Shown: positions 36,465-46,086, counted from the stretch's first letter. The stretch is 64,000 nucleotides of DNA from Billgrantia kenyensis (GCF_013697085.1 NZ_JACEFT010000001.1:248001-312000); one strand, 5' to 3'. The notes: a model not told the origin generated them from the sequence alone. Program-made: numbers and translations.

Positions 36465-37817
36465 TCAGCTCTTGGCTTCTTCTTCGCCTTCCTCAGCCTC
36501 GTCGGCCTTTTCGCCCTGCTGTGCGGCGGCCAGCGCCTCCTGGTAGCTCATTTCCACGTCCTTGACGGTGGCTTGCTCCAGCAGCTTGTCCACGGCTTTC
36601 TCTTCGAGAATAGCCGACTTGACCTGGGTCTTGAGCTGGTCGTTACCCATATAGTAGTCAACGACCTGTTGCGGCTCTTGATACTGCTCGGCAAGCTCCT
36701 CGACCTTGGCACGGATCTCGTCGTCATCGGCGGCGAGCTCATTGGCCTTGATCACCTCGGCCAGCAGCAGGCCGACTTGTACACGGCCCTTGGCCTGCTC
36801 GGAGAACAGCTCGTTGGGCAGTTGCGAGACGTCGAAATCCTCGCCCAGGCCGAACTGCTGAGCGGCCTGGCGCTTGAGCGCATCGGTCTCCTGCTGCACC
36901 AGGGACTGGGGCACGGGAACGTCGTTCGCTTTTTTCAGCGCCTCGAGCACCTGCTGCTTGACGCGATTGTCGACCGCCTGCTTGGCTTCACGTGCCATGT
37001 TCTTCTTCACTTCGGCGCGGAACTTCTCGACGTCGCCGTCTTCGACGCCGAAGCGCTTGATGAATTCCTCGTCGACCTCAGGCAGGCTCTGACCTTTGAC
37101 GGCATGCACCTTGACCTTGAAGGTGGCCTCCTGGCCGGCCAGATGCTCGGCCTGGTAGTCCTCGGGGAAGGTGACCTTGATCTCCTTCTCCTCGCCGGCC
37201 GTGGCGCCGACCAGTTGGTCTTCGAATCCGGGAATGAAGTTGCCGGAACCCAGCACGAGCTCATGGCCTTCGGCACTGCCGCCCTCGAACGGCTCATCTC
37301 CCAGGAAGCCCTGGAAGTCGATCTTGACCTGGTCGCCCTCTTCGGCGGCACGCTCGACCTCTTCCCAGGCGGCGTTCTGCTTGCGCAGCGTCTCGATCAT
37401 TTCCTCGAGATCGGCATCGGTCACTTCGACCGCCGGGCGCTCGACCTCGGTGCCTTCGATCGGGGCAAGCTCGATTTCCGGATAGACTTCGAGGGAAGCG
37501 ACGAACTCGAGGTCCTTGCCTGCCTCGTCGACCTTGGGCTCGATGCTCGGAAAGCCGGCCGGATTGAGGTTCTGCTCAGTGATCGCGCGCACGTAGCGCT
37601 CACGCATCAGCTCGCCCACGACCTCGTCGCGCACGCCGCGACCGTACCGCTGGCGCACCACGGACATGGGAACCCGACCCTTGCGGAAGCCGTTGAGGCG
37701 AATGTTCTTCGCCGTGTCCTTGAGGCGGGCCTCGACGGCCTCGTCGACCTCGGCGGCCGGCACCTGGAAAGTGACACGGCGCTCGATCTGGGAGGTCGTT
37801 TCGACGGAAACTTGCAT
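36465..37817 (-). CDS. tig: Trigger factor, ribosome-associated chaperone
   Basis: 450 residues from the ATG at 37817. It starts [20 protein letters not shown] and carries the ribosome-binding signature [13 protein letters not shown] at about 44-56. The FKBP-type isomerase domain follows ([20 protein letters not shown], then [14 protein letters not shown]) and a helical C-terminal chaperone region with an acidic tail. Trigger factor binds nascent chains at the exit tunnel. First gene of the tig-clpP-clpX-lon-hupB-ppiD block, whose order is the same as in E. coli. Confident. Confidence 0.97.
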   Translation of the reverse strand: MQVSVETTSQIERRVTFQVPAAEVDEAVEARLKDTAKNIRLNGFRKGRVPMSVVRQRYGRGVRDEVVGELMRERYVRAITEQNLNPAGFPSIEPKVDEAGKDLEFVASLEVYPEIELAPIEGTEVERPAVEVTDADLEEMIETLRKQNAAWEEVERAAEEGDQVKIDFQGFLGDEPFEGGSAEGHELVLGSGNFIPGFEDQLVGATAGEEKEIKVTFPEDYQAEHLAGQEATFKVKVHAVKGQSLPEVDEEFIKRFGVEDGDVEKFRAEVKKNMAREAKQAVDNRVKQQVLEALKKANDVPVPQSLVQQETDALKRQAAQQFGLGEDFDVSQLPNELFSEQAKGRVQVGLLLAEVIKANELAADDDEIRAKVEELAEQYQEPQQVVDYYMGNDQLKTQVKSAILEEKAVDKLLEQATVKDVEMSYQEALAAAQQGEKADEAEEGEEEAKS

Positions 37818-38093
37818 GAATGGTCCTCTACCGACTGGGGCGTTCTTGGGAAGCATGGATGTAAAGGAGAGATTCTAAGAATCCCGCCCTACGCTGGCAA
37901 GCGTTACGCCCCTAGATGGAGGCGTACGGGCGCTTTTGCAAGGGCAATGGCCGATTTTGCGGCCGTTGCTCTGTCATCTGAGCAAAAGTAGCTGGCCAAT
38001 AGGCGCACGTGCGCACGGCGCGCCGGAAACCGGCCTTGGCCGAACGGGAGCCTGACGAGTATCAGCGGAGAAAAACAGAAAGAGAGGGTGCAA

Positions 38094-38169
38094 TGGGGTG
38101 GATGATGGGGATCGAACCCACGACCACCGGAGCCACAATCCGGGGCTCTACCACTGAGCTACATCCACC
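38094..38169 (-). tRNA. tRNA-His (GTG), copy 1
   Basis: 76 bases with encoded CCA and the extra G at -1 (38169) paired with C73, the identity mark of tRNA-His. The anticodon loop TTGTGGC between CCGGA and TCCGG gives anticodon GTG. Acceptor stem GTGGATG/CATCCAC is fully paired. Identical to the second copy 105 bases away. Confidence 0.97.
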
Positions 38170-38198
38170 ATTGCAAGCATGAACCGGAAAAAGTCGAA

Positions 38199-38274
38199 TG
38201 GGGTGGATGATGGGGATCGAACCCACGACCACCGGAGCCACAATCCGGGGCTCTACCACTGAGCTACATCCACC
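38199..38274 (-). tRNA. tRNA-His (GTG), copy 2
   Basis: The same 76 bases as copy 1, including the extra G at -1 and CCA. The 29-base spacer between the copies is unrelated to the spacer toward tRNA-Arg. A local duplication is the likely origin. Confidence 0.97.
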
Positions 38275-38319
38275 ATATCGACGTCAATCATACCGAAGGC
38301 CCTCAGCGTACCTTCGCAG

Positions 38320-38396
38320 TGGCACGCCCAGCAGGACTCGAACCTGCAACCTACGGCTTAGAAGGCCGTTGCTCTATCCGGTTGAGCTATGGGCGC
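38320..38396 (-). tRNA. tRNA-Arg (TCT)
   Basis: 77 bases with CCA. Acceptor stem GCGCCCA/TGGGCGT contains one G-T pair. The anticodon loop CTTCTAA gives TCT, reading AGA/AGG, which are rare codons in high-GC genomes. Confidence 0.95.
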
Positions 38397-38463
38397 ATTC
38401 TACGTTCCATGACCTCAGACCGCAACCCTGTTTCGCTATTTCTTCAGCACAAACAAAAGGTTG

Positions 38464-38540
38464 TGGTCGGGGTGGAGGGATTCGAACCCCCGACATCCTG
38501 CTCCCAAAGCAGGCGCGCTACCAGACTGCGCTACACCCCG
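38464..38540 (-). tRNA. tRNA-Pro (TGG)
   Basis: 77 bases with CCA. Acceptor stem CGGGGTG/CACCCCG, anticodon stem CTGCT/AGCAG and loop TTTGGGA give anticodon TGG. First gene of the Pro-Arg-His-His transcript, following a strong promoter. Confidence 0.97.
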
Positions 38541-38595
38541 CCGGCCTTTGCACGGCCCTCGACACCCGGGCACCGGGCCTCGTCGAGCGCTGCGT

Positions 38596-38623
38596 ATTCT
38601 ACGCGAGAATCCTCCGCGGTCAA
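38596..38623 (-). promoter_or_regulatory. Stable-RNA promoter of the tRNA operon
   Basis: On the minus strand TTGACC (38623-38618) and TAGAAT (38601-38596) are 16 bases apart, followed by the GC-rich stretch ACGCAGCGC, a discriminator typical of growth-rate controlled tRNA promoters. It starts about 48 bases before tRNA-Pro. Confidence 0.75.
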
Positions 38624-38751
38624 TAGCTGCCTGACCCGACGGGCCTTTTGCGCTTTGCCTTGGCGGCCCGGCATGCGAAAATCGGCACCCTTTCCATACT
38701 GCGCAGCGGGCCGGCCAGTGCCGCTGACACATTCACCATAGGGGAGATACG

Positions 38752-39630
38752 ATGAGCGCCCAACGCATCGACGGCAAGGCCATAGCCACCCAGGTTCGCG
38801 AACAAGTTGCACGCCAGGTCGAGATTCGGCGTGCCGAGGGCAAGCGCGTTCCGGGCCTCGCCGTGGTGCTGGTGGGCGAAGACCCTGCCTCCCATGTGTA
38901 CGTCAGCAACAAGCATCGCGCCTGCGAGCAGGCCGGGATCCTCTCCTTTCAGCATCAACTGCCCAGCGACACCAGCCAGCAGGTGCTGGAGCAGTTGATC
39001 GACACGCTCAATGAAGACCCTCGTATCGATGGCATCCTGCTTCAGCTCCCCTTGCCGGCCCACCTCGACGCGCGCCCTATCCTCGAACGCATCCTGCCGC
39101 ACAAGGACGTGGACGGATTTCATCCCTACAACCTCGGCCGGCTGGCTCAACGCCTCCCCGTGCTGCGTCCGTGCACGCCCAAGGGCATCATGACCCTCCT
39201 TCAGGCCAGCGGGCTCAAGGTGCGCGGCATGGATGCCACCGTGGTCGGCGCATCCAACATTGTCGGCCGGCCCATGGCGCTGGAGCTGATGCTGGCCGGC
39301 TGCACCACCACCGTATGCCACCGTTTCACACGCAACCTCGAAGAGCATGTTCGGCGCGCCGAGCTGCTCGTCGTGGCGGTCGGAAAACCGGGCCTGGTCA
39401 AGGGCGAGTGGGTGCGTGACGGCGCCATCGTCATCGATGTCGGGATCAACCGCGAGGAGGACGGCCGACTGGTCGGTGACGTGGAGTTCGGCCCAGCGGC
39501 TGAGCGTGCCGCCTGGATCACACCGGTCCCGGGGGGCGTGGGCCCGATGACCGTTGCCTCGCTGCTCGAAAACACCCTGTTCGCCGCCGAGCGGCACGAT
39601 GCCATGGAGCGGGATGTCGTCCCGCTTTGA
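38752..39630 (+). CDS. folD: Bifunctional methylenetetrahydrofolate dehydrogenase/cyclohydrolase
   Basis: 292 residues with GGGAG 8 bases before ATG. The catalytic Lys lies in [27 protein letters not shown] and [14 protein letters not shown] are the family signature, and the NADP motif is [16 protein letters not shown]. The end [19 protein letters not shown] is also invariant. FolD interconverts methylene-, methenyl- and formyl-tetrahydrofolate. Position next to the tRNA cluster and tig matches Pseudomonas. Confident. Confidence 0.97.
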   Translation: MSAQRIDGKAIATQVREQVARQVEIRRAEGKRVPGLAVVLVGEDPASHVYVSNKHRACEQAGILSFQHQLPSDTSQQVLEQLIDTLNEDPRIDGILLQLPLPAHLDARPILERILPHKDVDGFHPYNLGRLAQRLPVLRPCTPKGIMTLLQASGLKVRGMDATVVGASNIVGRPMALELMLAGCTTTVCHRFTRNLEEHVRRAELLVVAVGKPGLVKGEWVRDGAIVIDVGINREEDGRLVGDVEFGPAAERAAWITPVPGGVGPMTVASLLENTLFAAERHDAMERDVVPL

Positions 39631-39638
39631 AACGCGGC

Positions 39639-39667
39639 CTGACATGAGCGTGCGGCTCCGCTAGAAT
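39639..39667 (+). promoter_or_regulatory. Sigma-70 promoter of mtnN
   Basis: CTGACA (39639-39644), 17 bases, TAGAAT (39662-39667). Both hexamers are one mismatch from consensus. It begins 9 bases after the folD stop and gives mtnN a leader of roughly 115 bases. Confidence 0.6.
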
Positions 39668-39791
39668 GCGCGCTTTCGTTTCACCCCGTTACCGCCGTGC
39701 CGTACCGGAGAGTGGGCCTGGGTTTTCGCGCCAAGTCTGAATTGGGAGCTTTGGCGTTATTGCATCGTCTGATCGGAGTACGTAACTCAAG

Positions 39792-40532
39792 ATGAAACGC
39801 ATTGGCATCATCGGCGCCATGAGCCAGGAGGTCGAATATCTCGCCGACCAGCTAGAGGGACGGCGTACTCGCACCCACGTCGGCTACACCTTCCATCATG
39901 GCTCCCTGCGTGGTGTCGACGTGGTGATCCTGCAGTCGGGTATAGGCAAGGTGAATGCCGCCATCGGCACTACCCTGCTGCTTGACGTATTCAAGCCTGA
40001 GGCAATCATCAACACCGGCTCGGCCGGCGGCTTCGGCGAAGGCCTGGAGATCGGTGACGTGGTGGTGTCCAGTGAAGTTCGCCACCATGACGTTGACGCC
40101 GTGGTGTTCGGCTATGAGCACGGCCAGGTTCCGCAGATGCCCGCCGCCTACCTGCCCGATGAGCGCCTGGTCAGGCTCGCCAGCGAGTGTGTCGAGGAGC
40201 TGGGCGAAGTCAGGGTCGTGGAGGGGCTGATCGCCACCGGCGATGTGTTCATGGCCTGCCCCGACCTGGTGACCCTGACCCGGTCTCGCTTTCCCACCAT
40301 GCTGGCAGCCGAAATGGAGGCTGCGGCCATCGCCCAGACCTGCCACCTCTACGGTTGCCCGTTCGTGGTTGTCCGCTCTCTGTCCGACATCGCCGGCGGC
40401 GGCGACAATCATCTCACCTTCGAACAGTTCCTGGAAAAGGCAGCCCTGCACTCGGCGCGCATGGTGGAGCGGATGGTGGAGCGCCTCGGTCAGGCCGAGC
40501 CACGCACCAGCGCAGAGCTGGAAGCCGGCTGA
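39792..40532 (+). CDS. mtnN: 5'-methylthioadenosine/S-adenosylhomocysteine nucleosidase
   Basis: 246 residues. It begins MKRIGIIGAMSQEVEYLADQ, with the Glu of QEVE being a catalytic residue, followed by VVILQSGIGKVNAAIGTTLL. AAEMEAAAIAQTCHLYGCPF holds the ribose-binding Glu, and VVRSLSDIAGGG the catalytic Asp. MtnN cleaves the glycosidic bond of methylthioadenosine and S-adenosylhomocysteine, clearing inhibitors of methylation and polyamine synthesis. The C-terminus is about 14 residues longer than E. coli MtnN. It has its own promoter and a convergent terminator. Confident. Confidence 0.96.
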   Translation: MKRIGIIGAMSQEVEYLADQLEGRRTRTHVGYTFHHGSLRGVDVVILQSGIGKVNAAIGTTLLLDVFKPEAIINTGSAGGFGEGLEIGDVVVSSEVRHHDVDAVVFGYEHGQVPQMPAAYLPDERLVRLASECVEELGEVRVVEGLIATGDVFMACPDLVTLTRSRFPTMLAAEMEAAAIAQTCHLYGCPFVVVRSLSDIAGGGDNHLTFEQFLEKAALHSARMVERMVERLGQAEPRTSAELEAG

Positions 40533-40550
40533 GGCCGCCAAGCCAATGCG

Positions 40551-40578
40551 ACAGCGGCCGCCCCGGGGCGGCCGCTGT
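40551..40578. terminator. 28-base perfect palindrome between mtnN and pyrC
   Basis: ACAGCGGCCGCCCC followed directly by its reverse complement. Between convergent genes it works as a hairpin on either strand; the U-run is absent. Confidence 0.65.
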
Positions 40579-40604
40579 GCCTTGATCCAGAACCGGCCCG
40601 AACC

Positions 40605-41642
40605 TTAGTCGAGCATCCTCCAGGCCAGCGTTTCACCTGCCTTGAGCGGAACGATGCGCCGACCCTCGGCATAGGGAAGTGAGGGCGGCAGTGTCCACTC
40701 CTCTCGCACCAGCGTAATGGTGTCGGTATTGCGCGGCAGGCCATAGAAATCCGGCCCGTGATGACTGGCGAACCCCTCGAGGCGATCCAGTGCTCCTGCC
40801 TGTTCGAATGCCGTGGCGTAAAGCTCGATGGCCGCAGGCGCCGTATAGGCGCCGGCACAGCCACAGGCAGTTTCCTTGTCGCCCTGGGCATGGGGAGCGC
40901 TGTCGGTGCCCAGGAAGAACTTGCCGCTGCCGGACGTGGCAGCCGCCAGCAGCGCCTCGCGATGACGCTCCCGCTTGAGAATCGGCAGGCAGTAATAATG
41001 CGGCCGAATGCCCCCGACCAGCATATGGTTGCGGTTGAACAGCAGGTGGTGGGCGGTGATGGTTGCCGCTACGTTGCTCGGCGCCTGGGCCACGAACTCC
41101 GCGGCATCGGACGTGGTAATGTGCTCGAATACCACTTTCAGGTCGGGGTGCCGCTCGCGCAATGGCTTCATGACCCTTTCGATGAAGACCGACTCGCGAT
41201 CGAAGATGTCGATATCGGCGTCGGTGACTTCGCCGTGTACCAATAGCGGCAGGCCCAGGCGTGCCATGGCGGCGATCGCCGCATCACAGTGGGCCAGGTC
41301 GGTGACGCCGGAATCGGAATTGGTCGTGGCTCCGGCAGGATAGAGCTTCACCGCCTGCACGATGCCACTCTCCACGGCGCGCTCGATCTCTTCAGCCGGT
41401 GTGTTGTCGGTGAGGTAGAGGGTCATGAGCGGCTCGAACGCAGAGCCTTGCGGCCGGGCTGCAAGAATTCGCTCACGATAGCCCCGAGCCTGCTCGGCAG
41501 TCGTGACCGGCGGCACCAGGTTGGGCATCACTATCGCCCGTCCCATCTGCCGTGCGCTGGCAGGCACCACGGCCGCCAGCGCCTCCCCGTCACGCAGGTG
41601 GAGGTGCCAGTCATCGGGTCGGGTCAGGGTGATTGTGGTCAC
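40605..41642 (-). CDS. pyrC: Dihydroorotase, class II
   Basis: 345 residues, as in E. coli PyrC (348). The metal His pair is in [11 protein letters not shown] (residues 13 and 15), the carboxylated Lys in [17 protein letters not shown], further His ligands in LVHGEV and FEHITT, and the catalytic Asp in [13 protein letters not shown]. It closes carbamoyl aspartate to dihydroorotate in pyrimidine synthesis. It is a single gene, convergent with mtnN and divergent from a small membrane protein. Confident. Confidence 0.97.
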   Translation of the reverse strand: MTTITLTRPDDWHLHLRDGEALAAVVPASARQMGRAIVMPNLVPPVTTAEQARGYRERILAARPQGSAFEPLMTLYLTDNTPAEEIERAVESGIVQAVKLYPAGATTNSDSGVTDLAHCDAAIAAMARLGLPLLVHGEVTDADIDIFDRESVFIERVMKPLRERHPDLKVVFEHITTSDAAEFVAQAPSNVAATITAHHLLFNRNHMLVGGIRPHYYCLPILKRERHREALLAAATSGSGKFFLGTDSAPHAQGDKETACGCAGAYTAPAAIELYATAFEQAGALDRLEGFASHHGPDFYGLPRNTDTITLVREEWTLPPSLPYAEGRRIVPLKAGETLAWRMLD

Positions 41643-41816
41643 GGCGTATCCTGTCGTTCAGCATGGTTTCGACGCCACAGTATACCGGAAGCCTGCCTCG
41701 AAACGAGCCTCGCCCCGCAGCCTGAACTACGCACGCCGAGAAAGTTGCCCCGGCGGCAGCAACGTGCGTCGAATTGCCGTATCATCTACGCCGATTTTGC
41801 CGTAAGAGAGGCGCCA

Positions 41817-42242
41817 ATGCCCCGGGTTCGACACTACGCCGATATCGTCGCCATCCTGGCCGGCCTGATGTGGCTCGTCTTCTTCTGGTCGATCAGCATC
41901 TCGGCCAGAATCGATAGCATCGAGCCCACCCTCGCCGCCATGCTTGCACTGGGCACCATGATCCTGGTCAGCTTCATGCATCGCCCTTTCCGCGTCCACC
42001 TGAGCCGCTACCACGTTCGCAAGCGACGCACCGAGATGTGGATGCACATCCTGGCGCTGCCCATGGCTCTGGCCTTGGTGCTCGGAGTCATCATCGAGAC
42101 CATGATCGCTCCCATGAGTGGCCAGCAGAAGATGCTGCTGTTCAACGTGCTTGCCACTGCCGGCTGGGTGGTCTACGTCATGACACTGGTGATCAAGTTC
42201 ATCCACCACCTGTGGCGTCACCGGCGCAGCCGCGCCAGTTAA
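41817..42242 (+). CDS. Small four-helix membrane protein, unknown function
   Basis: 141 residues from the ATG at 41817, with AAGAGAG 8 bases upstream. Four membrane segments are predicted at about residues 8-27, 35-53, 73-94 and 105-126, with a basic loop (FRVHLSRYHVRKRRTEMWMH) and a basic C-terminus (HLWRHRRSRAS) that place both on the cytoplasmic side. No catalytic motif is visible. It is divergent from pyrC and 26 bases before the convergent DadA-like gene. I do not recognise the family; codon use and topology support a real gene. Confidence 0.7.
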   Translation: MPRVRHYADIVAILAGLMWLVFFWSISISARIDSIEPTLAAMLALGTMILVSFMHRPFRVHLSRYHVRKRRTEMWMHILALPMALALVLGVIIETMIAPMSGQQKMLLFNVLATAGWVVYVMTLVIKFIHHLWRHRRSRAS

Positions 42243-42268
42243 GCCAGGCGACGCCTGTCCTCGCTGCA

Positions 42269-43513
42269 TCAGAAGCGATCAGCGCGAAACGGCGCCACAT
42301 CGATAGCGGTGGGTTCACCTTCCATCATCTCGGCCACCAGTCGCCCCGTCACTGGCCCCATGGTAAAGCCCTGGTGCCCGTGGCCGAACGCCAGCCACAA
42401 GCCCTGATGCCGGGGTGCGGGGCCGATTACGGGCTTCATGTCGGAAAGGCAAGGACGCGCGCCCTTCCAGGGCTCTGCTTCCAGACGCTCGCCCAGGCCG
42501 GGAAAGAGCTCTCGTGCCTTGCGCTCGGCGGCTGCCAATTGGCCGTAGGCAGGAGGAGCATCGAGGCGCGCGAGTTCGGCGCCGGTCGTCAGGCGAATGC
42601 CGGCACGCATCGGAGCCAGGATATAGCCGACATCGGCATCGGCCAGCCAATGGTTGAGGCCCTGCCCTTCCGCTTTTCCATAGTGCATGTGGTAGCCGCG
42701 CTTGACGAAGGCAGGCAACCGGTAGCCCAGCTCGTCAAGCCAGTCTGCCGCCCATGGTCCCAGGGCCACGACCAGATTGCTGGCTTCGTGGCACCCCCGG
42801 TCGGTGACGATGCGCCAGCCGGCACCGCTCTGGCTCAGCTCCTGCACGCTGGCCTGAAGAAACTCCCCGCCCAGCTGCACGAAGCTGTCGGCATAGGCAG
42901 CGACCAGGGCTCCCGGATCGGCCACGCTCCAGGAGTTGGTCCAGTGGACGGCGCCGGCAAGGCCAGACTTCAGAGCCGGCTCCTTTCGGGCCAGCGCCGC
43001 GCCATCGAGCATCTCATGGGTCACACCGAAACGCCTGGCCGAGTCCTCGGCCTCGTGACGGCGAAGGTCGAGCTCGGCCTGGCTGCGGTGCACTTCCAGC
43101 CAGCCCTCCTTGCCGATCAGCTCGCCAGCACCTGCCGCCTCGATCATGGGGGCGTGCTCCTGGGTGGAAAGCTCGATCAGCGAAGCGTATTCGCGGATGA
43201 TTCGCTCATATTGGCGCGGAGCCGAGCAGCGCCAATAGCCGAACAGGGGGGCGGCGAACTCGAACATGCCGCTCATCTGGTAGCGAATATCGACGCGCCG
43301 GTTGGGGATCGAACTCAGCAGCTTGCCCATCTGTCGTGGGAAGGTATAGGGCCGCACCGCCTCGCGCTGAATGAGTCCCCCGTTGCCGTAGGAGGTCTCC
43401 CGCCCAGGAGGACGGCGGTCAACCAGCAGCACCGAGTGGCCTCTACGGGCCAGGTGCCAGGCGATGGAAACGCCAACCATACCGGCACCCAGAACGACGG
43501 TATCACGAGACAT
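42269..43513 (-). CDS. FAD-dependent D-amino acid dehydrogenase-like oxidoreductase
   Basis: 414 residues. The FAD-binding GxGxxG motif is VVLGAGMVGVSIAWHLARRG (Gly 9, 11, 14), followed by ETSYGNGGLIQREAVRP as in DadA. The C-terminal DAO signature is LWLAFGHGHQGFTMGPVTGR. Such enzymes oxidise D-amino acids to 2-oxoacids and pass electrons to quinone. No alanine racemase (dadX) is adjacent and no regulator is paired, so the substrate may be another amino or N-methyl acid. Soluble or peripheral; no signal peptide. The family is firm, the substrate open. Confidence 0.85.
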   Translation of the reverse strand: MSRDTVVLGAGMVGVSIAWHLARRGHSVLLVDRRPPGRETSYGNGGLIQREAVRPYTFPRQMGKLLSSIPNRRVDIRYQMSGMFEFAAPLFGYWRCSAPRQYERIIREYASLIELSTQEHAPMIEAAGAGELIGKEGWLEVHRSQAELDLRRHEAEDSARRFGVTHEMLDGAALARKEPALKSGLAGAVHWTNSWSVADPGALVAAYADSFVQLGGEFLQASVQELSQSGAGWRIVTDRGCHEASNLVVALGPWAADWLDELGYRLPAFVKRGYHMHYGKAEGQGLNHWLADADVGYILAPMRAGIRLTTGAELARLDAPPAYGQLAAAERKARELFPGLGERLEAEPWKGARPCLSDMKPVIGPAPRHQGLWLAFGHGHQGFTMGPVTGRLVAEMMEGEPTAIDVAPFRADRF

Positions 43514-43660
43514 GCCACTTCTCCCTAGCTGATCTCTCCAGCCCCCGGCCGGAACGAGCGCCTAGTCTAGCAGCGCGCCTGTGGCCATGCCGCCCTATCC
43601 CATCACTTGCCTGAGCCGAGTCAAGTCACGCAGAAAGTCACTGCCGTTCAGGTTGCGCTG

Positions 43661-44116
43661 TCACTCCGCCTTGCCCTGAACCTGAAGCTTGGTACGGATG
43701 AAGTCCGAGTGGCTGACATGCAGGAGTTCGGCGAGCCGACGAATGCGATGCTCCTCGAGGGCGTTGTGATTGGCATCGGCATTGGCCAGCGCCCACATCA
43801 TGCGCACCAGTTCACGGCGCTGGTCATAGTCGTAATGCTGCTTGATCAAGCTCACGAACTGGTAGTGATCGACTGAGGTCTCGACCTCCTCCCGAGCGAG
43901 CTCCATCAGTTCCTCTACCGCCTCGCTGGAAAGCTTGAAATGCGTCATGAGCAGGTCACGCAGCGCTTCGATCTGGCTGTCATCGGTATGATAGTCGGCG
44001 CGCATCACCTCGCACAGCAGCGCTGCGGTGGCTCGCTCGAGCGTCGGGGCCGGATTCTCGGAGCGCTCCGGCTCGGCGAGGGCCTGCTGAAAAAAACGTT
44101 GGATGGTATCGAGCAT
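43661..44116 (-). CDS. TerB-family (tellurite resistance B-like) protein
   Basis: 151 residues from the ATG at 44116, with AGGGGA 6 bases upstream. The all-helical TerB-like domain is seen from residue 25: RATAALLCEVMRADYHTDD, then EETHYQ-like helices ending HNALEEHRIRRLAELLHVSH. The two repeats of acidic D-x-D/N segments (RADYHTDDSQ and ANADANHNAL) match the metal-binding sites of TerB. Free-standing TerB-domain proteins are common in proteobacteria and not evidence of tellurite resistance. No other ter gene is near. Between the DadA-like gene and the second TRAP operon. Confidence 0.8.
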   Translation of the reverse strand: MLDTIQRFFQQALAEPERSENPAPTLERATAALLCEVMRADYHTDDSQIEALRDLLMTHFKLSSEAVEELMELAREEVETSVDHYQFVSLIKQHYDYDQRRELVRMMWALANADANHNALEEHRIRRLAELLHVSHSDFIRTKLQVQGKAE

Positions 44117-44193
44117 CTTGGTTCCCCTGCGACGATATCGCTTGTGACCCGCGACAGCCCCGGGCGTTCCTTCCAGGGCCGTCGCCATGCTCC

Positions 44194-45489
44194 TCAGTAG
44201 CCCATGGTGCGTGGCAGCCAGGTAGTCAATGCCGGAGTGGCGATGAGGATCAGTATCGTCAGCAGGATCGGGATCAGGAACGGCAGGATGGAGATCACGA
44301 TCTGCGAATAGCGTAGGCGCGTAATCCCTACCATCAGGAACAGCACGGTGCCGAACGGCGGCGTGATGACGCCCACCGACAGTGTGATTACCATCACGAT
44401 GCCGAAATGGATCGGGTCGAGGCCGGCTGCCAGCGCAGCGGGTACCACGATAGGCGTGAAGATGAGAATGCTCTCGATCACCGACATGAAGCAGCCGATC
44501 AAGAGGAAGAACAGCGCGAAGGCGAGCAGCAGCAGGATCGTCGGCATGTCGATGGCTGCAACCTGACCGGCCAGCGCCTGCGGGATCCCGATCCGCACCA
44601 GGATCCAGCCATAGAAGCTCGACACGGCGATGATCAGCAGGATCGCTGCGCTGAACATCAGCGTCCGACGGAAAGCGCGGAACAGGTCGTGCCAGGACAG
44701 GTCTCTATAGACCAGGCCGCCAAGTATGACGGCGTATAGCGAAGCGATGGCCCCGGCCTCGGTCGGGGTGAACATCCCGCTCCAGATGCCGCCCACGATG
44801 ATCGCCGGCATCATCAGCGGCAGAATGGCCCGCTTGCCGGTACGCAGCACTTCCTTGCCGTCGAACGGTGCCGGCGGCGGCATGGTCACACGCTTGCCGG
44901 CGCCCAGCACCACGGTCATGCCCATGAACAGGACCGCCATGAGAATGCCGGGCACGAGGCCTGCCATGAACAGCGCGCCGATACTGACGTTGGCCAGCCA
45001 GCCGTACACCACCAGCGCGATGCTGGGGGGCAGGATGGGGCCGATGACGCTGGAGGCGGCGGTGATCCCGGCCGAGTAGCCGAGGTCATAGCCACGCTCC
45101 TTCATCGCCTTGATCTCGATGCTGCCGAGGCCGGCGGCATCGGCCACGGCGGTGCCCGACATGGTGGCGAAGATCGAGCTCGCCACCACGTTGGCATGCC
45201 CGAGCCCGCCCTTGGTGAAGCCCACCAGGGCGGTGGCAAAATCGAAGATCCGTGTCGTCGTCGACCCGGTGTTCATGATGTTGGCCGCCAGGATGAACAG
45301 CGGAATGGCCAGCAGAGTGAAATTGTTGAGCGTCTGCACCATGCGCAGTGACATCAGCTCTACCGGCAGGCCGCCGGCGCCGGTCACCGCAAGTGCAATG
45401 AACGAAGTGATACCGATGGCTACCACCACCGGCAGCCCGATGGCCATCAACAGCAACAGGCCGCCGACGAAAACCATGAGTTCCTGCAT
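44194..45489 (-). CDS. TRAP transporter large permease (DctM family), second system
   Basis: 431 residues from the ATG at 45489, whose last base is shared with the dctQ stop. About 12 membrane segments. Typical stretches are MNTGSTTTRIFDFATALVGF, VASSIFATMSGTAVADAAGL and the C-terminal LSVGVITPPFGTVLFLMVG. Compared with the first TRAP system, sequence similarity is limited, so the substrate probably differs. Last gene of a dctP-dctQ-dctM operon on the minus strand (47090-44194). Confident family call. Confidence 0.93.
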   Translation of the reverse strand: MQELMVFVGGLLLLMAIGLPVVVAIGITSFIALAVTGAGGLPVELMSLRMVQTLNNFTLLAIPLFILAANIMNTGSTTTRIFDFATALVGFTKGGLGHANVVASSIFATMSGTAVADAAGLGSIEIKAMKERGYDLGYSAGITAASSVIGPILPPSIALVVYGWLANVSIGALFMAGLVPGILMAVLFMGMTVVLGAGKRVTMPPPAPFDGKEVLRTGKRAILPLMMPAIIVGGIWSGMFTPTEAGAIASLYAVILGGLVYRDLSWHDLFRAFRRTLMFSAAILLIIAVSSFYGWILVRIGIPQALAGQVAAIDMPTILLLLAFALFFLLIGCFMSVIESILIFTPIVVPAALAAGLDPIHFGIVMVITLSVGVITPPFGTVLFLMVGITRLRYSQIVISILPFLIPILLTILILIATPALTTWLPRTMGY

Positions 45490-46031
45490 CAGTTGGCCTC
45501 CTGCTCGGCGCGTAGGGAATCCTGCCACGCCACCGGTCCGCGCAGCGTCTGCCACAAGGCCAGCACAGCCATGCCGGCAAAGGCGATGAAGATGCCGTAA
45601 TAGAGGTAGCTGAAGCTGATGCCCAGCGATACCGTGCGGTTGTTGGCGCTGGCCACCGACATGGTCATGGCGCCGTAAGCCGCCATGGCGAAGAAGCCGC
45701 TGGAGAGCAGCGCTACCAGGCGGTATTGAAGGCCACGCGCCAGGTTGCCCAGACGATGACTGAAGAGATCGACCACCAGGTGCTCGAACCGCACCCAGGC
45801 CGACAGCGAGCCGAAGGCCACGGCGTAGATGGCCAGGATGGAGGCCACCTCCTCGGTCCAGGGCATGCCCAGGCCGATGAAGTCACGTGCCACCACCGCC
45901 GAGACGATCAACAGCAGGATGCCGGCGAGCAGCAGCACCCCCACGATGTCGCACACCAGGGTGACGCCACGCAGCAGGGAGTAGGCAAACCTATCCAGAC
46001 CACCCTGGGGTGGCGGTGAAGAAGAGATCAA
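45489..46031 (-). CDS. TRAP transporter small permease (DctQ family), second system
   Basis: 180 residues from a TTG at 46031, chosen because GGAGG lies 9 bases upstream; the next in-frame upstream candidate (GTG at 46088) would sit inside the hairpin stem. Four membrane segments, with the DctQ feature RDFIGLGMPWTEEVASILAI and then AWVRFEHLVVDLFSHRLGN. It pairs with the large permease, overlapping it by one base. Start choice is the uncertain part; the family is firm. Confidence 0.85.
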   Translation of the reverse strand: MISSSPPPQGGLDRFAYSLLRGVTLVCDIVGVLLLAGILLLIVSAVVARDFIGLGMPWTEEVASILAIYAVAFGSLSAWVRFEHLVVDLFSHRLGNLARGLQYRLVALLSSGFFAMAAYGAMTMSVASANNRTVSLGISFSYLYYGIFIAFAGMAVLALWQTLRGPVAWQDSLRAEQEAN

Positions 46032-46056
46032 GATGGCATTCCTCCGGACAGAAAAC

Positions 46057-46086
46057 GTCAGCGGCGCCCCGGGGGCCGCCGCTGAC
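46057..46086 (-). terminator. Hairpin between dctP and dctQ of the second TRAP operon
   Basis: Perfect 10-base-pair outer arms (GTCAGCGGCG and CGCCGCTGAC) enclose a further C/G block. On the minus strand it is followed by GTTTTCTG, so it resembles an intrinsic terminator that some transcripts pass. It lies 36 bases after the dctP stop and just before the dctQ ribosome site. Confidence 0.65.

Noticed and set aside
38198-38626. Plus-strand open frame across the tRNA cluster
   Set aside because: It reads through three tRNA genes on the opposite strand; such products are frequent false annotations.
39668-39791. A SAM or SAH riboswitch before mtnN
   Set aside because: I could not find the conserved core of any known class; only a weak stem is visible.
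43661-44116. Tellurite resistance island
   Set aside because: Only one TerB-like gene is present; no terC, terD, terZ or others nearby.
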